A DNA stretch of 64,000 nucleotides from Albugo candida (lineage: Eukaryota > Oomycota > Peronosporomycetes > Albuginales), in the NCBI GenBank assembly GCA_040437565.1, contig JBDOQK010000003.1, positions 744,001-808,000 on the forward strand, given 5' to 3'. The notes under the pieces were generated by a model that was not told where the DNA came from, did not search any database, and worked only from the letters and a program-made list of their open reading frames with translations. Both the position numbers and the translations under genes were made by a program. The first letter of the stretch is position 1. Each line of letters opens with the position of its first letter. Positions 33,994 through 45,169 of this stretch are shown one piece after another.

Positions 33994-35132
33994 ATGCTGA
34001 CACACTGCAGCCGGTCTTGTAGACTAAAAGCATCTACCAACCGCATCTGTTTTCATTCGCGAGTTGTTTCGAGTGTGTTGAGTGATTCAAAGCTGATTTT
34101 ACAAAAAGAAGGAAGAAATACAAATGACGCGAAAATTCTGCTGGCTAGTGCTCTACGTCCAGCTGTAACACCCAGCAACAGTCTGTTTCTTCAATTGGAC
34201 CGCGAGGTAGTTGAGAGCACATTTCTGACGTAGAATATTATTGACATGCTGATATGAGCAAAATGTTGAAAAGGTGACCGATGATGAGTATACGACATTC
34301 AGATCAAGTATCCGACGCCGCTGCAAAGGCGAACCGATCGCTTATATAACCGGGACAAAAGAATTTTGGTCGATGGAATTCCGAGTTAATTCTAATACTC
34401 TCATCCCTCGTGCAGACAGCGAAGTATTGGTCGAAGCAATTGCGGTACGAGGATGTTCATCGCTGACAGCGCCTTGCGCACACTGATCTTACGCGACCAT
34501 GTTTTCGACAGGAAGAATACCCGAAAGACGCGAAACTCCGGTTTTTAGATATTGGAACAGGCTCTGCTTGCTTACTGTTGTCCGCTCTGTCCGAATATCC
34601 CCGTGCAAGTGGCCTAGGAATTGACATTTGCAGCAAGGCAATTGACATCGCACGTGAGAATGCCAAACATCATTCTCTTACGAACCGTTGTGATTTCGTA
34701 AAGTTTGATTTACGAGGTATCCAAGCATTGACTCCAGTGGGATTCCATGAGTTTTTTCCGCTGGCTCCGTTCGATGTTATTCTGTTCAATCCTCCGTACA
34801 TCCCGCAATCTGAACGTTGCATGGTCGATGAAGAGGTTTTGATGCACGAGCCTCATTTGGCGCTATTTCCATCCTCGGATGACGTTCATCATGATCTTGG
34901 TTTGAAACTATATGAAAGCCTTCAGTGTGTTGCATTACGCTTGCTTGGCATATCACATAATTCAAAGGAAACCACAACTTCGTATAAGCGAACACTTTGC
35001 ATGGAAATTGGCTCTCGAAAACAGGCGGAAGCTGTCAGAGCGCTTTTTGCGCATTTGGAACCCAAATTACAATTCAAGAAAACCCTTTTTGATATAGAAA
35101 ACCGCCATCGAGGTATTTTATTCACTACTTAG
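33994..35132 (+). CDS. HemK/PrmC, release-factor glutamine methyltransferase (probably mitochondrial)
   Basis: Exons 33994-34206, 34274-34444 and 34512-35132, with two 67-base introns, give 334 residues. The enzyme methylates the GGQ glutamine of peptide release factors. The N-terminal helper domain ends with EPIAYITGTKEFWSMEF and LIPRADSEVLVE. The SAM-binding motif is LDIGTGSACLLLSAL. The catalytic NPPY is in FNPPYIPQ. The first 30 residues are rich in R, S and C and lack acids, which suggests a mitochondrial leader. It is followed after only 26 bases by the TEX9 start on the same strand. Confidence 0.93.
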
Positions 35133-35158
35133 TCATCTAGCGAGATAGCTTGATATAA

Positions 35159-36381
35159 ATGAAGGAAGCATATCTGACCCGTCAGGAAGATCTTTTACGT
35201 CAAAATGAAGCTGTTGATAAGAAAGTGACTGAGCTTGAGAATCGACAATCACAGCATTCAGCAACATTTCCTACTGAGACACTGTCGACCTTTTTTGAAG
35301 AATGCGAGGAAGAGGACTCTAATCAGTATCAATCTCAAGAAGAAACAGCCGAAAGCTATGATATGTCCAGATTGAGTGTGAAAGATCAATATAAACCGAA
35401 TTTAGAGCGGAAAGTGAACACAAAACACATTGATCGTCGCTCAGAGTCGCGTTCAGCGAAAGTAAGGGTAAAGGCTGAACAGCCCGGGTCGATAGGCAAC
35501 AATTCTGATATCGAGAGTACGCTTGAGCTTGCTTCACCGAAAGGATTGGGATTCGAAGCCACTGTCCGTTATCAAAAAGCTCGACTACGTGTGTTGAAAG
35601 ACGATCTCGATGCGACTAATGCCCAAGTTGAGGAACTCGTAAGGCTGCTTGTTAACTCCTTACCAGTCTGATCAATACTACATCATCTGATTAGCGTACA
35701 ACAAATGATACACAGAAGTCCAAGATGGAAGAACTCAGCAACGAGAACGCTGTGACAAATAAGAAGCATCAGCACACCCTACAGCTTCTTACCAAACAAA
35801 AAGAACTTACGTATTTCAAACGCCTTCACCTGGTAGCAGTTAGGTGCTGATTCCTTGCTCCAGGTCCGCGCTAGAAAAGCAACAAAGCATATTAGAGGCG
35901 CAATTGCAGGCTAGTAAAGCTAAGATTGAAGAGATGGAGACTGCACAGAAGCAATCCGCTTCTCAATCGAGGTCTAAGGAAGTTCGTCTGAATCGAGCAC
36001 TCGAGGAACTAGAGAAAGTCAAATCACAATTGCAGCAGGAGCGTCAAGTCCCCAGCGAAGCTACTGTTCCAAAAAGCGAATACGATAAATTGATAAAAGA
36101 GTGCAGAATTTTGGACAAGCAAAAGGTGTAAAAGGTGTGAAGTGTTTCGTCCGCACAGGTCTTTCCTCATCCTTTATTTCACTCATAGTCGGAGCTTCTT
36201 GTCGTATTCAAGAAGCAAATGAAATTAATTGACCTACTAAAACGGCAGCGAATTCACATGGAGGTAAAAAAGGTTTATGAGCAATAATGTCAGCTTGTTT
36301 GACAGGTACTCCTCACAGGCCGCGAAAATGTTATCGTTCACCGAGGAAGAATTCAGCAGAATTTTAGAATCAGAAAATTAA
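35159..36381 (+). CDS. TEX9-like coiled-coil protein (cilium/flagellum associated)
   Basis: Exons 35159-35638, 35716-35810, 35864-36125, 36189-36263 and 36319-36381 give 324 residues; introns are 77, 53, 63 and 55 bases. The TEX9 signature is visible: ATVRYQKARLRVLKDDLD, then RSKEVRLNRALEELEK, then the end block KKQMKLIDLLKRQRIHMEA and AAKMLSFTEEEF. TEX9 has a coiled-coil body and occurs in ciliated organisms; in animals it is tied to centriolar satellites and sperm. The N-terminal third is acidic and poorly conserved. Each intron keeps phase. The very short distance to HemK (26 bases) suggests a compact promoter or read-through. Confidence 0.88.
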
Positions 36382-36579
36382 TATTGATACTGTACAACGC
36401 CTATAATGTTTCGTACTTTTAAGAGCAGACGTAGTAAGCGATGATCCTGAAAGGGTACGTTGCTTTCCGTTTCGTCTACCCTGCGCGACCTTCGTGCTGG
36501 CAAGGATTGATAGCACGCACATACAGTTGGAGGCTGGCATTCACTTGTAAGGCCTTATATTACATCTTACCTGTTGATT

Positions 36580-37729
36580 ATGGCGGCGCGAGATATCGAT
36601 GGTTTATTGGAGAAGCTCACAAAAATCAACGCTGAGATGGGAGGCGATGAGAGCAAGAAAAAAAAAGGAAAGGGTACCTCGGATCGATTTGAGGAGCTGA
36701 AAACGAAAATAGGGGAAAGGCTGCATCGTCTCAAGGCTGTAGGTCATCACAGCGCAATGCTTACACATCCATTTGTCATCTAGCAACCGTGTTTTTGCAA
36801 TAGAATCTACAAGAATCGGAACCACAGATAAGGCGTAATAAGCATCCGAGGGAAGTCATCAGACGTCAACAAGAAATTCGTGAAGATATCCGTACTGTGA
36901 CGGAAGATATACATGAGCTGAAAATGAGTCATGACCAAGAAGCTAAGAAGAAAAAGGTTTTCCATTGCTTCTGACATATGAACTCATGCTGAGCGAACTA
37001 TGTAGTCTAAATTCACACCATTGGAGTTATCCATGCGAAAGGAGTACATCGAACAATACACTGCAGAATTAGTCACTATCAGAGATATGGCAGCGCAAAC
37101 GTACGCACGGAGTAATGCAATGGCTGTTGGGTACGGAGAAGATGGCATACCTTCAGCAATAGGTACTTTTGAAAATGGAGCTTTTTTTGCCAAGCATCAG
37201 ACCGCAGCGGAATACGTCTTGAGCGGTGGAGGAGATGGGAAGGAAGTGGCCGGAGTCACACGACGAGCAGAGGAAGTCACTGGTGAACAAGAAGCAACAC
37301 TTCAGCAGATTAAGAACAACGACCAGCGATTCGTAAGCGATAATGTGCGCTTCTGTTCATTTCATAGTCATCATTGTGATGTCTATAGGATCAAATAATC
37401 GACCAGATAGGTACTGGTGTGCAAGAACTTGGTCAGCTAGCCAGAGGATTAAATGAAGAGTTGCAGCAGCAAAGCATCATGATCGATGGATTAGATGAGA
37501 GAATTGATACCACGCAGGCTCACGGTACATAGTAGCTGTCTTTCTCAATACAAAGGATTCTCAGCAATATTTCATGCTTCTATGAGTAGTGGAATCGGTC
37601 AACCAAAAAATGAAGAAAACGTTGGAAACCTTAGCTCGAAGTCCCGATAAATGCATGATGGATATGATTTGTTTAATCTTGCTGCTTGGTATCTTGACGG
37701 TTGTATATAACATGTTTATCAAAAAATAA
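36580..37729 (+). CDS. SYP7-like Qc-SNARE syntaxin
   Basis: Exons 36580-36738, 36804-36956, 37006-37332, 37389-37524 and 37590-37729 give 304 residues; introns are 65, 49, 56 and 65 bases. The N-terminal helical region matches plant SYP71-type proteins. The SNARE helix is VQELGQLARGLNEELQQQ, then IDGLDERIDTTQAHVESVN, with glutamine at the ionic layer. The last 20 residues are a tail anchor (MMDMICLILLLGILTVVYNM). It should act in ER or plasma-membrane fusion. SYP7 syntaxins occur in plants and several protists but not in animals, which fits a stramenopile. Confidence 0.9.
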
Positions 37730-37792
37730 GCGATTTTTTATGAACGATCTTTCTTGTCTACGAGTACCTGTAAGGCTAAAGCGTACGCTGTA

Positions 37793-38429
37793 TCAAGACT
37801 GAGGACCGTAGATGGAAGGACGAGGTGGAAGCAAATTTCGTGGAGGTAGTCCTCGTGGATAACCTAGAAAAGCTAATGTGAGAAAATATACAACGAATGA
37901 AGAAATAGTGATAACAAACTTTGCATTGGTGGTGGTGGACGCATCAAACTGGGTGGACCACCGGGTGGTGGCATCATCCCTCGCGGTGGCGGTCCGCGTC
38001 CTGGAATCATTCCAGGACGGAGCGGAGTTGGTATTCCAAGTGAAGGACCACGTAACCAAGCGCCAGCTATTGACATCACACTATTAAACGATGTAACATG
38101 CTATCTTTCTCGCCAGAGTGTCAACTTACGTGCCATGAGCATTGCCACACTGCCACCAGTATTCAGTATTGTTTGATTCGCTAACAACTAGTATTTGTAT
38201 AAAGACATGAGAACAATTTTGAATCAAGCACACAAAAGCACCTGTTCGTAATACAATTTGACATTCTCACGATGTTTCCATCCCCGATTGTGTTGCTTCC
38301 TACCAGCTTGCTACATATGACATCCAACATACATTATGTATCTACGACATGTTCATAAATCCTGAAAAATGACTGCACCGAATCATGCGTCAGATACGTA
38401 TCACAATAATCGCAATAATATCGCGGCAT
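37793..38429 (-). CDS. U1 small nuclear ribonucleoprotein C
   Basis: Five exons (38429-38379, 38310-38242, 38187-38130, 38066-37920, 37863-37793), with introns of 68, 54, 63 and 56 bases, give 131 residues. U1-C stabilises U1 snRNP pairing with the 5' splice site. The N-terminal zinc finger is [17 protein letters not shown] joined to [15 protein letters not shown], with the C2H2 ligands in place across the first splice junction. The tail is proline, glycine and arginine-rich ([20 protein letters not shown]), as in the family. Exon lengths sum to a whole number of codons. It is tail-to-tail with the syntaxin, with 63 bases between stops. Confidence 0.93.
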
Positions 38430-38504
38430 AATGCTCCACGACAGGCACTACCGTAAACTTCAAATCTTCTACTCCCTTCTGGCGTGCATCTAATCCACAC
38501 ACTG

Positions 38505-39449
38505 ATGATGAATATTTCAGACAATAAAGAATGGTTTACAGAGACCGAGGCACTATGGCCAGGACAACAATTCTCCTTGAAAATAGAAGAAGTGCTGTAT
38601 CAAGGGAAATCTGACTTCCAAGACATCATGGTGTTCAAGTCTAGCACATACGGTAACGTTTTGGTATTGGATGGGGTCATCCAGGCTACTGAACGAGACG
38701 AGTTTGCGTATCAGGAAATGATCACACATCTTCCAATGTTTGCACATGCAAAGCCAAAGAATGTTTTAATTGTGGGTGGAGGTGATGGTGGAGTTTTACG
38801 TGAAGTGGCCAAACACAATTGCGTGGAGCGGATCGTAATGTGTGAAATCGATCCAAAAGTCTGTGAAGTATCAAAAAAATTCTTTGCAACATCGCTTGCT
38901 GTTGCTTTCAACGATACAAGATTACACTTGGTACATGCTGATGCAGCAAAGTATTTGAAAGATGAAAACACTGAGAAATTTGATGTGGTTATCGTTGACT
39001 CATCTGATCCGATCGGTCCAGCCCAAGTCTTGTTCCAAACTGAATTCTATCAACATATGCGTGATGCACTGGCTGCCGACGGTATCATTTGCACCCAAGG
39101 AGAATGTGTATGGCTACATCTAGACTTGATCAAGACCGTGATGAGCGAATGCAATTTACTTTTTCCGACTGTGCGTTATGCCTACACCACTATACCTACG
39201 TACCCATCAGGCCAAATTGGGTTCATCGTTTGCTCCAACGAGAAAACCGGTGCGTTCACGTTTACTTTTCCACACTCTACTCGGAATTTTGTTTGATTTT
39301 GTATCACATTAGATGTGCGAGAGCCCAAACGTAGGCCAACATTGGAGACGGAAAATACTCTACGCTATTACTCACCCTCGGTGCACCACGGAGCCTTCAT
39401 TTTACCCGCGTTTGCTGAGCGCGCTCTGAAAGAAGTGCAAAAAGAGTAG
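38505..39449 (+). CDS. Spermidine synthase
   Basis: Exons 38505-39249 and 39313-39449, with a 63-base intron, give 293 residues. The enzyme transfers an aminopropyl group from decarboxylated SAM to putrescine. Motifs seen: VLVLDGVIQATERDEFAYQE, GGGDGGVLREV for the nucleotide site, and the catalytic-aspartate stretch VVIVDSSDPIGPAQVLF. The C-terminal block ends with the usual AFILPAFAERAL. The ATG at 38505 is chosen as the first methionine; another follows at 38508. The gene is divergent from U1-C with 75 bases between starts. Confidence 0.96.
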
Positions 39450-39587
39450 TTTCGTCAGACCGTAGAAGGGATCGGCCGGAGCGAAACAAGTTATACAACA
39501 GAGCAACCGTTTTGAATAATGTGTGCTTTTCATTGTTCATTTAATGGGACCTCGAATCAGACATGGAACAATATCCTGCTCCGATTT

Positions 39588-40142
39588 CTAAAATTGGCGA
39601 AACTGCTTCCTCACATTGATGGGCTTGGTTTCCGAGGCTGGAAAAACTTCCAGTACGTTGAAACGCACCGTTTTGGCAAGTGGACGACATTGGCCGATGG
39701 TGACCACATCTCCCTCCTTGACACGGAAGCAAGGTGATACGTGTGCCGCAACATTCTTGTGACGTTTCTCAAAACGCTTGTACTTCTTTACGTAGTGCAA
39801 GTAATCCCGACGAACGATGATTGTTCGCTTCATTTTCGTGGATAGCACGACACCTTTCAGAATTCGGCCTCGAATCGAAACGTTGGAGGTGAATGGACAC
39901 TTTTTGTCGATATATTGTCCCTCAATCGCTGCTTTTGGTGTTTTAAAACCAAGCCCAATGTCTTTGTACTTGCGAGGTCCTTTCTTCTTGTTCGCATATT
40001 TTTTGCTTGCAAGAAAAACTCCTTCTTGTTTTTGAAATGCTTTCTCCGTCTACAAAAAAAAACTCTATTAGTACTCCATTGAAAGCTTCTCTCATAATTA
40101 TCGATGATGGGATCGCGCAAGCACACAGACATCAGCTTGCAT
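39588..40142 (-). CDS. RPS11: Ribosomal protein uS17 (RPS11)
   Basis: Exon 1 (40142-40131) encodes only MQAD. After an 81-base intron with a long pyrimidine tract (40130-40050), exon 2 (40049-39588) gives the rest, 157 residues in all. Animal RPS11 has 158. Conserved segments include [36 protein letters not shown] and [16 protein letters not shown] short first exon followed by an intron is typical for ribosomal protein genes. The intron starts GTCTGT, a weak donor, so the exact first exon is slightly uncertain. Confidence 0.93.
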
Positions 40143-40282
40143 TGAGACCGCCTTTGACAGATCACAGCCTTGGTGAGCCATCACCTCACCAACTAGCGTC
40201 CTGTCATTATTTTCTGCGTTAATTACCAGAGGTTTTCACACAAGATTGTGACAGGTCAATGCGCTTTGACAAGCTGTAAACA

Positions 40283-40627
40283 TGTATGCATGCATCATGC
40301 TGCAAGAGTCNNNNNNNNNNNNNNNNNNNNNNNNNNNNNNNNNNNNNNNNNNNNNNNNNNNNNNNNNNNNNNNNNNNNNNNNNNNNNNNNNNNNNNNNNN
40401 NNNNNNNNNNGTTCCATGATGCACCTAGTACAATTGTAAGTGAGCTTCTAGAGCCAATCAAAAAAAACGCAGTGTTTCAAACGCGTTTGATACGATTCAT
40501 TCTCATTGAGGTAAAATACATTACATTTCTGACTGGTACTAATTTGATGTTGAGTCTACCTCATAACGTCAAGCTGACTGTCAAATCATCCAATCAAAAA
40601 AAGATGTCAGATACTCGAACGCCTTGA
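40283..40627 (+). CDS. Fragments of a possible small gene across an assembly gap
   Basis: After the gap, the plus-strand frame from 40411 reads FHDAPSTIVSELLEPIKKNA and continues to a GTAAAA donor at 40511. It then joins an exon at about 40575 ending in a stop at 40627 (intron 64 bases). Before the gap an ATG at 40283 opens MYACIMLQES. Whether both sides belong together cannot be seen. No family is recognised. It lies just upstream of the kinesin gene. Confidence 0.28.
   Translation, partial: CMHASCCKSXXXXXXXXXXXXXXXXXXXXXXXXXXXXXXXXXXFHDAPSTIVSELLEPIKKNAVFQTRLIRFILIEVKYITFLTGTNLMLSLPHNVKLTVKSSNQKKMSDTRTP
40311..40410. other. 100-N assembly gap without duplicated flanks
   Basis: Exactly 100 N. 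The two sides share no obvious sequence, so the true missing length is unknown. Confidence 0.95.
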
Positions 40628-40681
40628 GGCAAAACAAGAGGCGTGTACTGCATCTTATTACATATCAAGCTCTCTGTTGTA

Positions 40682-43600
40682 ATGTCGGAGGATAATGTAA
40701 ATGTTAAGGTATTTTGCCGTGTCCGACCTCCTAATGAACGCGAAAAACGTCTATCTGCGACTCCTACTTCCTCTTTTGCTGGAGTCAATAAATGTATCTC
40801 TGTACCTGCAAGTGATCCCAACAAGAAAACAATCGTTTTACACTTGAAAAACGCACAAAATCAGAACCCGCCTTTTAATAAACCCTTTACCTATGATCGC
40901 ATCTTTGACGAGGATTCTACGCAGGAAGATGTGTTTCAGGTGGTTGGGATGCCGATCACAAGAGCGTGTTTGCAAGGGTACAATGGCACCATTTTTGCAT
41001 ATGGACAAACGGGATCCGGGAAGACGTTTACTATGCAAGGACCAGATGATGCCATTCTGAGCAACGTAAAGTCTGAAGATGACATGCGAGGTTTAGTGCC
41101 ACGAGTATTTGACTATCTCTACAATACTGAAGCTGCAGGACGAAATCAAGACAACCAAGAAACACACGATATTAAGGATGGTAATGCCGACGTAACGCAT
41201 CATCGATTCACATGCTCGTTCCTGGAGATTTACAATGAGCGAGTCTACGATCTCTTAGAATCAAAAGGGAATTCCACCATGTCAACTACAGCTTCCATTG
41301 GATTACCTGTACGAGAAAATAACAAAAAAGGAGTTTTTGTAGAGGGCCTCACTGTTAGCGAAGTAGATAGCGCGCGAAAAGCAGCTGAACTAATGAAACT
41401 CGGTGCTCAAAATCGTCGCGTTGGCCAGACTGCAATGAATCGTGAAAGCTCACGATCTCATAGTGTATTCATTCTAAATATTGAGTCAACTGAGAATGTC
41501 AGTACAGGTCTGAAACGTACGAGATCATCAAAATTCAGCTTAGTTGATCTCGCGGGGTCAGAACGTCAAAAAAACGCCGAGTCATTCGGTGATCGATTGA
41601 AAGAAGCCGGAAGCATAAATAAGTCTCTTTCAGCATTAGGAAATGTTATTATGGGTCTCGTCAATAAATCAGCTGGGAAAGCTTGTCATGTCCACTTTCG
41701 GGACTCGAAGCTTACCTTTCTGCTCAAAGACTCGCTCGGTGGAAATTCCAAGACATTTATGATCGCAACAATTTCTCCGACGGAAGATTCCGCTAACGAG
41801 ACGCTTTCAACCCTCAAATTTGCACAACGAGCGAAATTAATTCGGAACCAAGCGTTTATCAATGAAGACACCAGTGGTGACGTGATAAATTTGCAGCAAG
41901 AAGTCCAACGTTTGCGTTTGCAGCTATCCATGCAAGGACAATGTAATGCAAGCCGAATCCCAACTCCAATCGACAGAGTTCTACAGCTTGATGACAAGGC
42001 CTTCGACGAAGATGATGACACTAATGCACCAGCTTGCACGGGTTTGTTTGATAATTTCTCGAAAGACATCCGCTTGAAAGAACTGGAGTGTACGTTAGCA
42101 ATAATTGCGGAGGAGAGCGTTAAATACAAGTCTGGATTGCAAAAAAGTTTGGAGAAGGAGCAACAACTCAGCTCCATATGTGAATGTTTGAAAAAGAAAC
42201 TCCAGCACTCGAAATTACTTTTGAAATTTGCAAGTGATAAGCTATCACACCAGCAGTGTGAAGAATCAAAGTCAATCCAGGACCTCATTGATCGAGAGAT
42301 GACTTATGAGCCCTCCATTGACGCAATAGAGTGGCGTTTGAAATTCGAGAAAATGGAGGAAGCGTATGCAAGGCTAAACGCATCGTATGAGAAGCGTGCT
42401 GAATCAGCTGATAGCGGGATGACATTTACCGAGCTTTCGGGTTTCGATGATTGCTACCGTGCGCTTTCAAAGCAATTTGCACATGTTCTTTATGATAAAC
42501 ATTTTCTCGAGCGGCAGTTGAGTAGACACAAAGAAAACGTCCTTGAGAGTATACCTTCAGACAAAGCGAGCGAAGAAGAAGTGCAGTATTTATTGAAAAT
42601 ACAAGCCCAAGAATACGAAGCAAAATTAAGTGCTGCAATTCAAGTCCAGATCTCTCTCGAACAGAAAGCAGCATCTGTAGCAAATGATTTGCTGAGGAGT
42701 AAGCAACGTGAGACAGCCTGGAGCGTACGGTATCAGGATACTGAACGGCAATACAGTGAAGCTATGTTCATGTTCGAGCGGGAATGCACCACCTCGAATG
42801 ACCTGCGCAATCAATTACTGACTGAGAAGCAACGGATGCAGGAACTGATACTGGAGAAGGATCGAGAACGACTGGTATCCGACCACAATCAAAGACTACA
42901 AGTAGAGGCCGGTGATTCTCACGAGAAGTTAATGATTATGAATCAGTGGCTCAAAGTACAATTACAACTGCTATCGAATCATCGACACTCACTCGACAAT
43001 GTAATTGATCATTTGCACAAGGAGAAAGTAGAGGCCCAGTCGAACCTCGACTCCGCTTCACAAATTGTCAGCGAGTTGAGATCGAAAGATAATGTTTTGC
43101 TTGCTGAATTGACACAGACCAACAATAGGAATATAGTGCTCCAAGACCAATTAAAATCAAAGCAGTCAGCATTGATTGCTTGGAAAAAGGAATTCGAGGA
43201 CGCTCAGAGTCGGCTTAAACAAACGAATGCCTCTCCAGAGAAAAAAATATCACTGCTAGAAAGTCAACTATACCATATTAGTCAAGAAGCATTGGCAAAA
43301 TACAACGATGTCAAGCATGAGTCGGATCCATTGGCGTTGAGATCACAAAATATTGATCCAAACCAATTCTCACAAAATCCAACATGCTTGAACACATCTT
43401 TGGTGACTTCAGAGGACAATATCGTAAGCAACGTACCCCAGCCTTCTACAACTGATTCCTCTTTCAAGGATCCTCTACCGAAATCAGATATACAAGGACC
43501 GACACAGTATATCATCAAAAGAGATGGAGAGTCTGGAAGTACGCGAGACCGTAGAGAGCTCGCAAGAGATCAATACGCTTTATTGAAAAAGATTGCAACT

Positions 43601-44449
43601 TTGGAAACGGAGAAACTGATTCTGAAGAGGGATTTAAGCATGCAAAATGAGAAGCTTGAAAAAGTAGAAGCAACATTACGTCTGACAAAGCAAGACCTGA
43701 TGCTCGAGAAACGACTACGCAGTGAAGATGTAATGCAATTAGCAGCATTTAAGAACAAATTAGAGATCCTGGTCGCGCAGTTCAAGCAAGAAAATGACGA
43801 TCTTCAAGACCGCTTTTCACAACTGGAATTTGAGTTTGTCAAAAATAAGAGAATGCTTGAAGAAAGTCTTTACAAACTCAATGCTCGGGACCAGAAGTAT
43901 AATGCCGCCAAACAAGTATTCGAACGTTTGCTGATGGAAGCCACAGAGTCTAATCAGAGGCTCCACATTCATTTTGATAAGATTGTAAGAGCCGGATATA
44001 TTCCTTCAGCACATGGGCCAAAGCTGAAGGCATTTAATTCAACAAGTGATCCATTAATTACACCGATCGACAACGTGAAAAGGTCATTCTTCAAGATGCA
44101 GGCCGACTTGGAAGGGGCTCGTACCCGAATTGAGGCTACAAATGCATCAAATGATGTTCCTGTGGGCTCATGGCGATCTCAACTAGACCGCGCTAAGCGA
44201 CAACTCGATCAGGCGTTGGGCGTTGCTGCTGCTAAAGAAAAGAAACTACAAGAATTGGAGAAAAGATGCGTGATGTTGACACGTCTGGCAGAAAATCGGA
44301 GTATGCTGCTCACAACATACGAAGAAGAAGTGGCTGCTGCCAAAGCTGCTAAAATTGAGACGGAGAAAGATTTGTTACGCATTCGAAGGAACTTGGGTGA
44401 CTTGGGTCATCTCCTAGATCGTCATGGTCAAAGTGGTTTTGAAAACTGA
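40682..44449 (+). CDS. Kinesin-12 family motor (KIF15-like)
   Basis: Intronless, 1255 residues from the ATG at 40682. The N-terminal motor domain has the P-loop GQTGSGKTFTM, switch I NRESSRSHSVF and switch II DLAGSE. The neck after the motor (KLIRNQAFINEDTSGD, then LQQEVQRLRLQL) is the kinesin-12/KIF15 signature. The remaining 800 residues are coiled coil with a few breaks, giving a homodimeric, plus-end-directed motor. Kinesin-12 acts in spindle assembly in animals and at the phragmoplast in plants. Animal KIF15 is about 1390 residues, so length agrees. Confidence 0.94.
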   Translation: MSEDNVNVKVFCRVRPPNEREKRLSATPTSSFAGVNKCISVPASDPNKKTIVLHLKNAQNQNPPFNKPFTYDRIFDEDSTQEDVFQVVGMPITRACLQGYNGTIFAYGQTGSGKTFTMQGPDDAILSNVKSEDDMRGLVPRVFDYLYNTEAAGRNQDNQETHDIKDGNADVTHHRFTCSFLEIYNERVYDLLESKGNSTMSTTASIGLPVRENNKKGVFVEGLTVSEVDSARKAAELMKLGAQNRRVGQTAMNRESSRSHSVFILNIESTENVSTGLKRTRSSKFSLVDLAGSERQKNAESFGDRLKEAGSINKSLSALGNVIMGLVNKSAGKACHVHFRDSKLTFLLKDSLGGNSKTFMIATISPTEDSANETLSTLKFAQRAKLIRNQAFINEDTSGDVINLQQEVQRLRLQLSMQGQCNASRIPTPIDRVLQLDDKAFDEDDDTNAPACTGLFDNFSKDIRLKELECTLAIIAEESVKYKSGLQKSLEKEQQLSSICECLKKKLQHSKLLLKFASDKLSHQQCEESKSIQDLIDREMTYEPSIDAIEWRLKFEKMEEAYARLNASYEKRAESADSGMTFTELSGFDDCYRALSKQFAHVLYDKHFLERQLSRHKENVLESIPSDKASEEEVQYLLKIQAQEYEAKLSAAIQVQISLEQKAASVANDLLRSKQRETAWSVRYQDTERQYSEAMFMFERECTTSNDLRNQLLTEKQRMQELILEKDRERLVSDHNQRLQVEAGDSHEKLMIMNQWLKVQLQLLSNHRHSLDNVIDHLHKEKVEAQSNLDSASQIVSELRSKDNVLLAELTQTNNRNIVLQDQLKSKQSALIAWKKEFEDAQSRLKQTNASPEKKISLLESQLYHISQEALAKYNDVKHESDPLALRSQNIDPNQFSQNPTCLNTSLVTSEDNIVSNVPQPSTTDSSFKDPLPKSDIQGPTQYIIKRDGESGSTRDRRELARDQYALLKKIATLETEKLILKRDLSMQNEKLEKVEATLRLTKQDLMLEKRLRSEDVMQLAAFKNKLEILVAQFKQENDDLQDRFSQLEFEFVKNKRMLEESLYKLNARDQKYNAAKQVFERLLMEATESNQRLHIHFDKIVRAGYIPSAHGPKLKAFNSTSDPLITPIDNVKRSFFKMQADLEGARTRIEATNASNDVPVGSWRSQLDRAKRQLDQALGVAAAKEKKLQELEKRCVMLTRLAENRSMLLTTYEEEVAAAKAAKIETEKDLLRIRRNLGDLGHLLDRHGQSGFEN

Positions 44450-44704
44450 TGAAAGCCTTCAATCACTGTACGTGCGTCCATACGCTTAAACCAACTACAA
44501 ATACTCTCAATGCTTTGGCTAAATCAGGCGGGAACTGAGTTTCTCAAATACAAGGCCAAAATATTTAGCCGCATGCTGTTCATATTATGCACGTGTCGTG
44601 GTTTATCATTGCTAAAAACTAGTCAATTCTATCAGAAGTGCTTCTTTTTCTCCAATTTTTACAAGATGCAGAGCTGCAGGAGAAAAGGTACTCAGCTCCT
44701 GCAA

Positions 44705-45076
44705 TCACGAAGATGCACCAAATGACCCAACATTATCTTTTTTGTCATTCTTTTCTGTTTTGATGGATTCTCGATACTTTTGTAAATATAATTTCAGTGG
44801 TTCCACATAACTATCAAATCCCAAAGTGCTCATAGCCCAGATGATGTCATCGCCGTTAATCGTTTTACGTTTCTCTTGCTGGCATTTATCGCTGGCTTCA
44901 CTTGTGATGAACGAGATGAACTCACTCACACATTCTTGCACAGTTTCCTTTCCATCCTTTGCAATTTTCGCTGTGGATGGAAGGGAGACCTTCATGATTC
45001 GTGATATATTTGCTGTCGGTAGAAAGCGGTCTTGCTCCCGAATTTCATCGTTATCGTGATCGTCTTTAGTGGACAT
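44705..45076 (-). CDS. NF-YB/HAP3 histone-fold transcription factor
   Basis: Single exon, 123 residues. The conserved core runs [36 protein letters not shown], then [20 protein letters not shown], ending with [24 protein letters not shown] pairs with NF-YC through a histone fold and, with NF-YA, binds CCAAT boxes. Both tails are short. It is divergent from the NPC1-like gene, with fewer than 100 bases between starts. Confidence 0.96.
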   Translation of the reverse strand: MSTKDDHDNDEIREQDRFLPTANISRIMKVSLPSTAKIAKDGKETVQECVSEFISFITSEASDKCQQEKRKTINGDDIIWAMSTLGFDSYVEPLKLYLQKYRESIKTEKNDKKDNVGSFGASS

Positions 45077-45169
45077 GATATCACTTTACCGCTTCTTTGC
45101 TAATAAGATCCCCCCTTTGGATGTGTTCCAGTGTCTTGGTACAGGTGTACTTACTCGCTTACGTACGAA

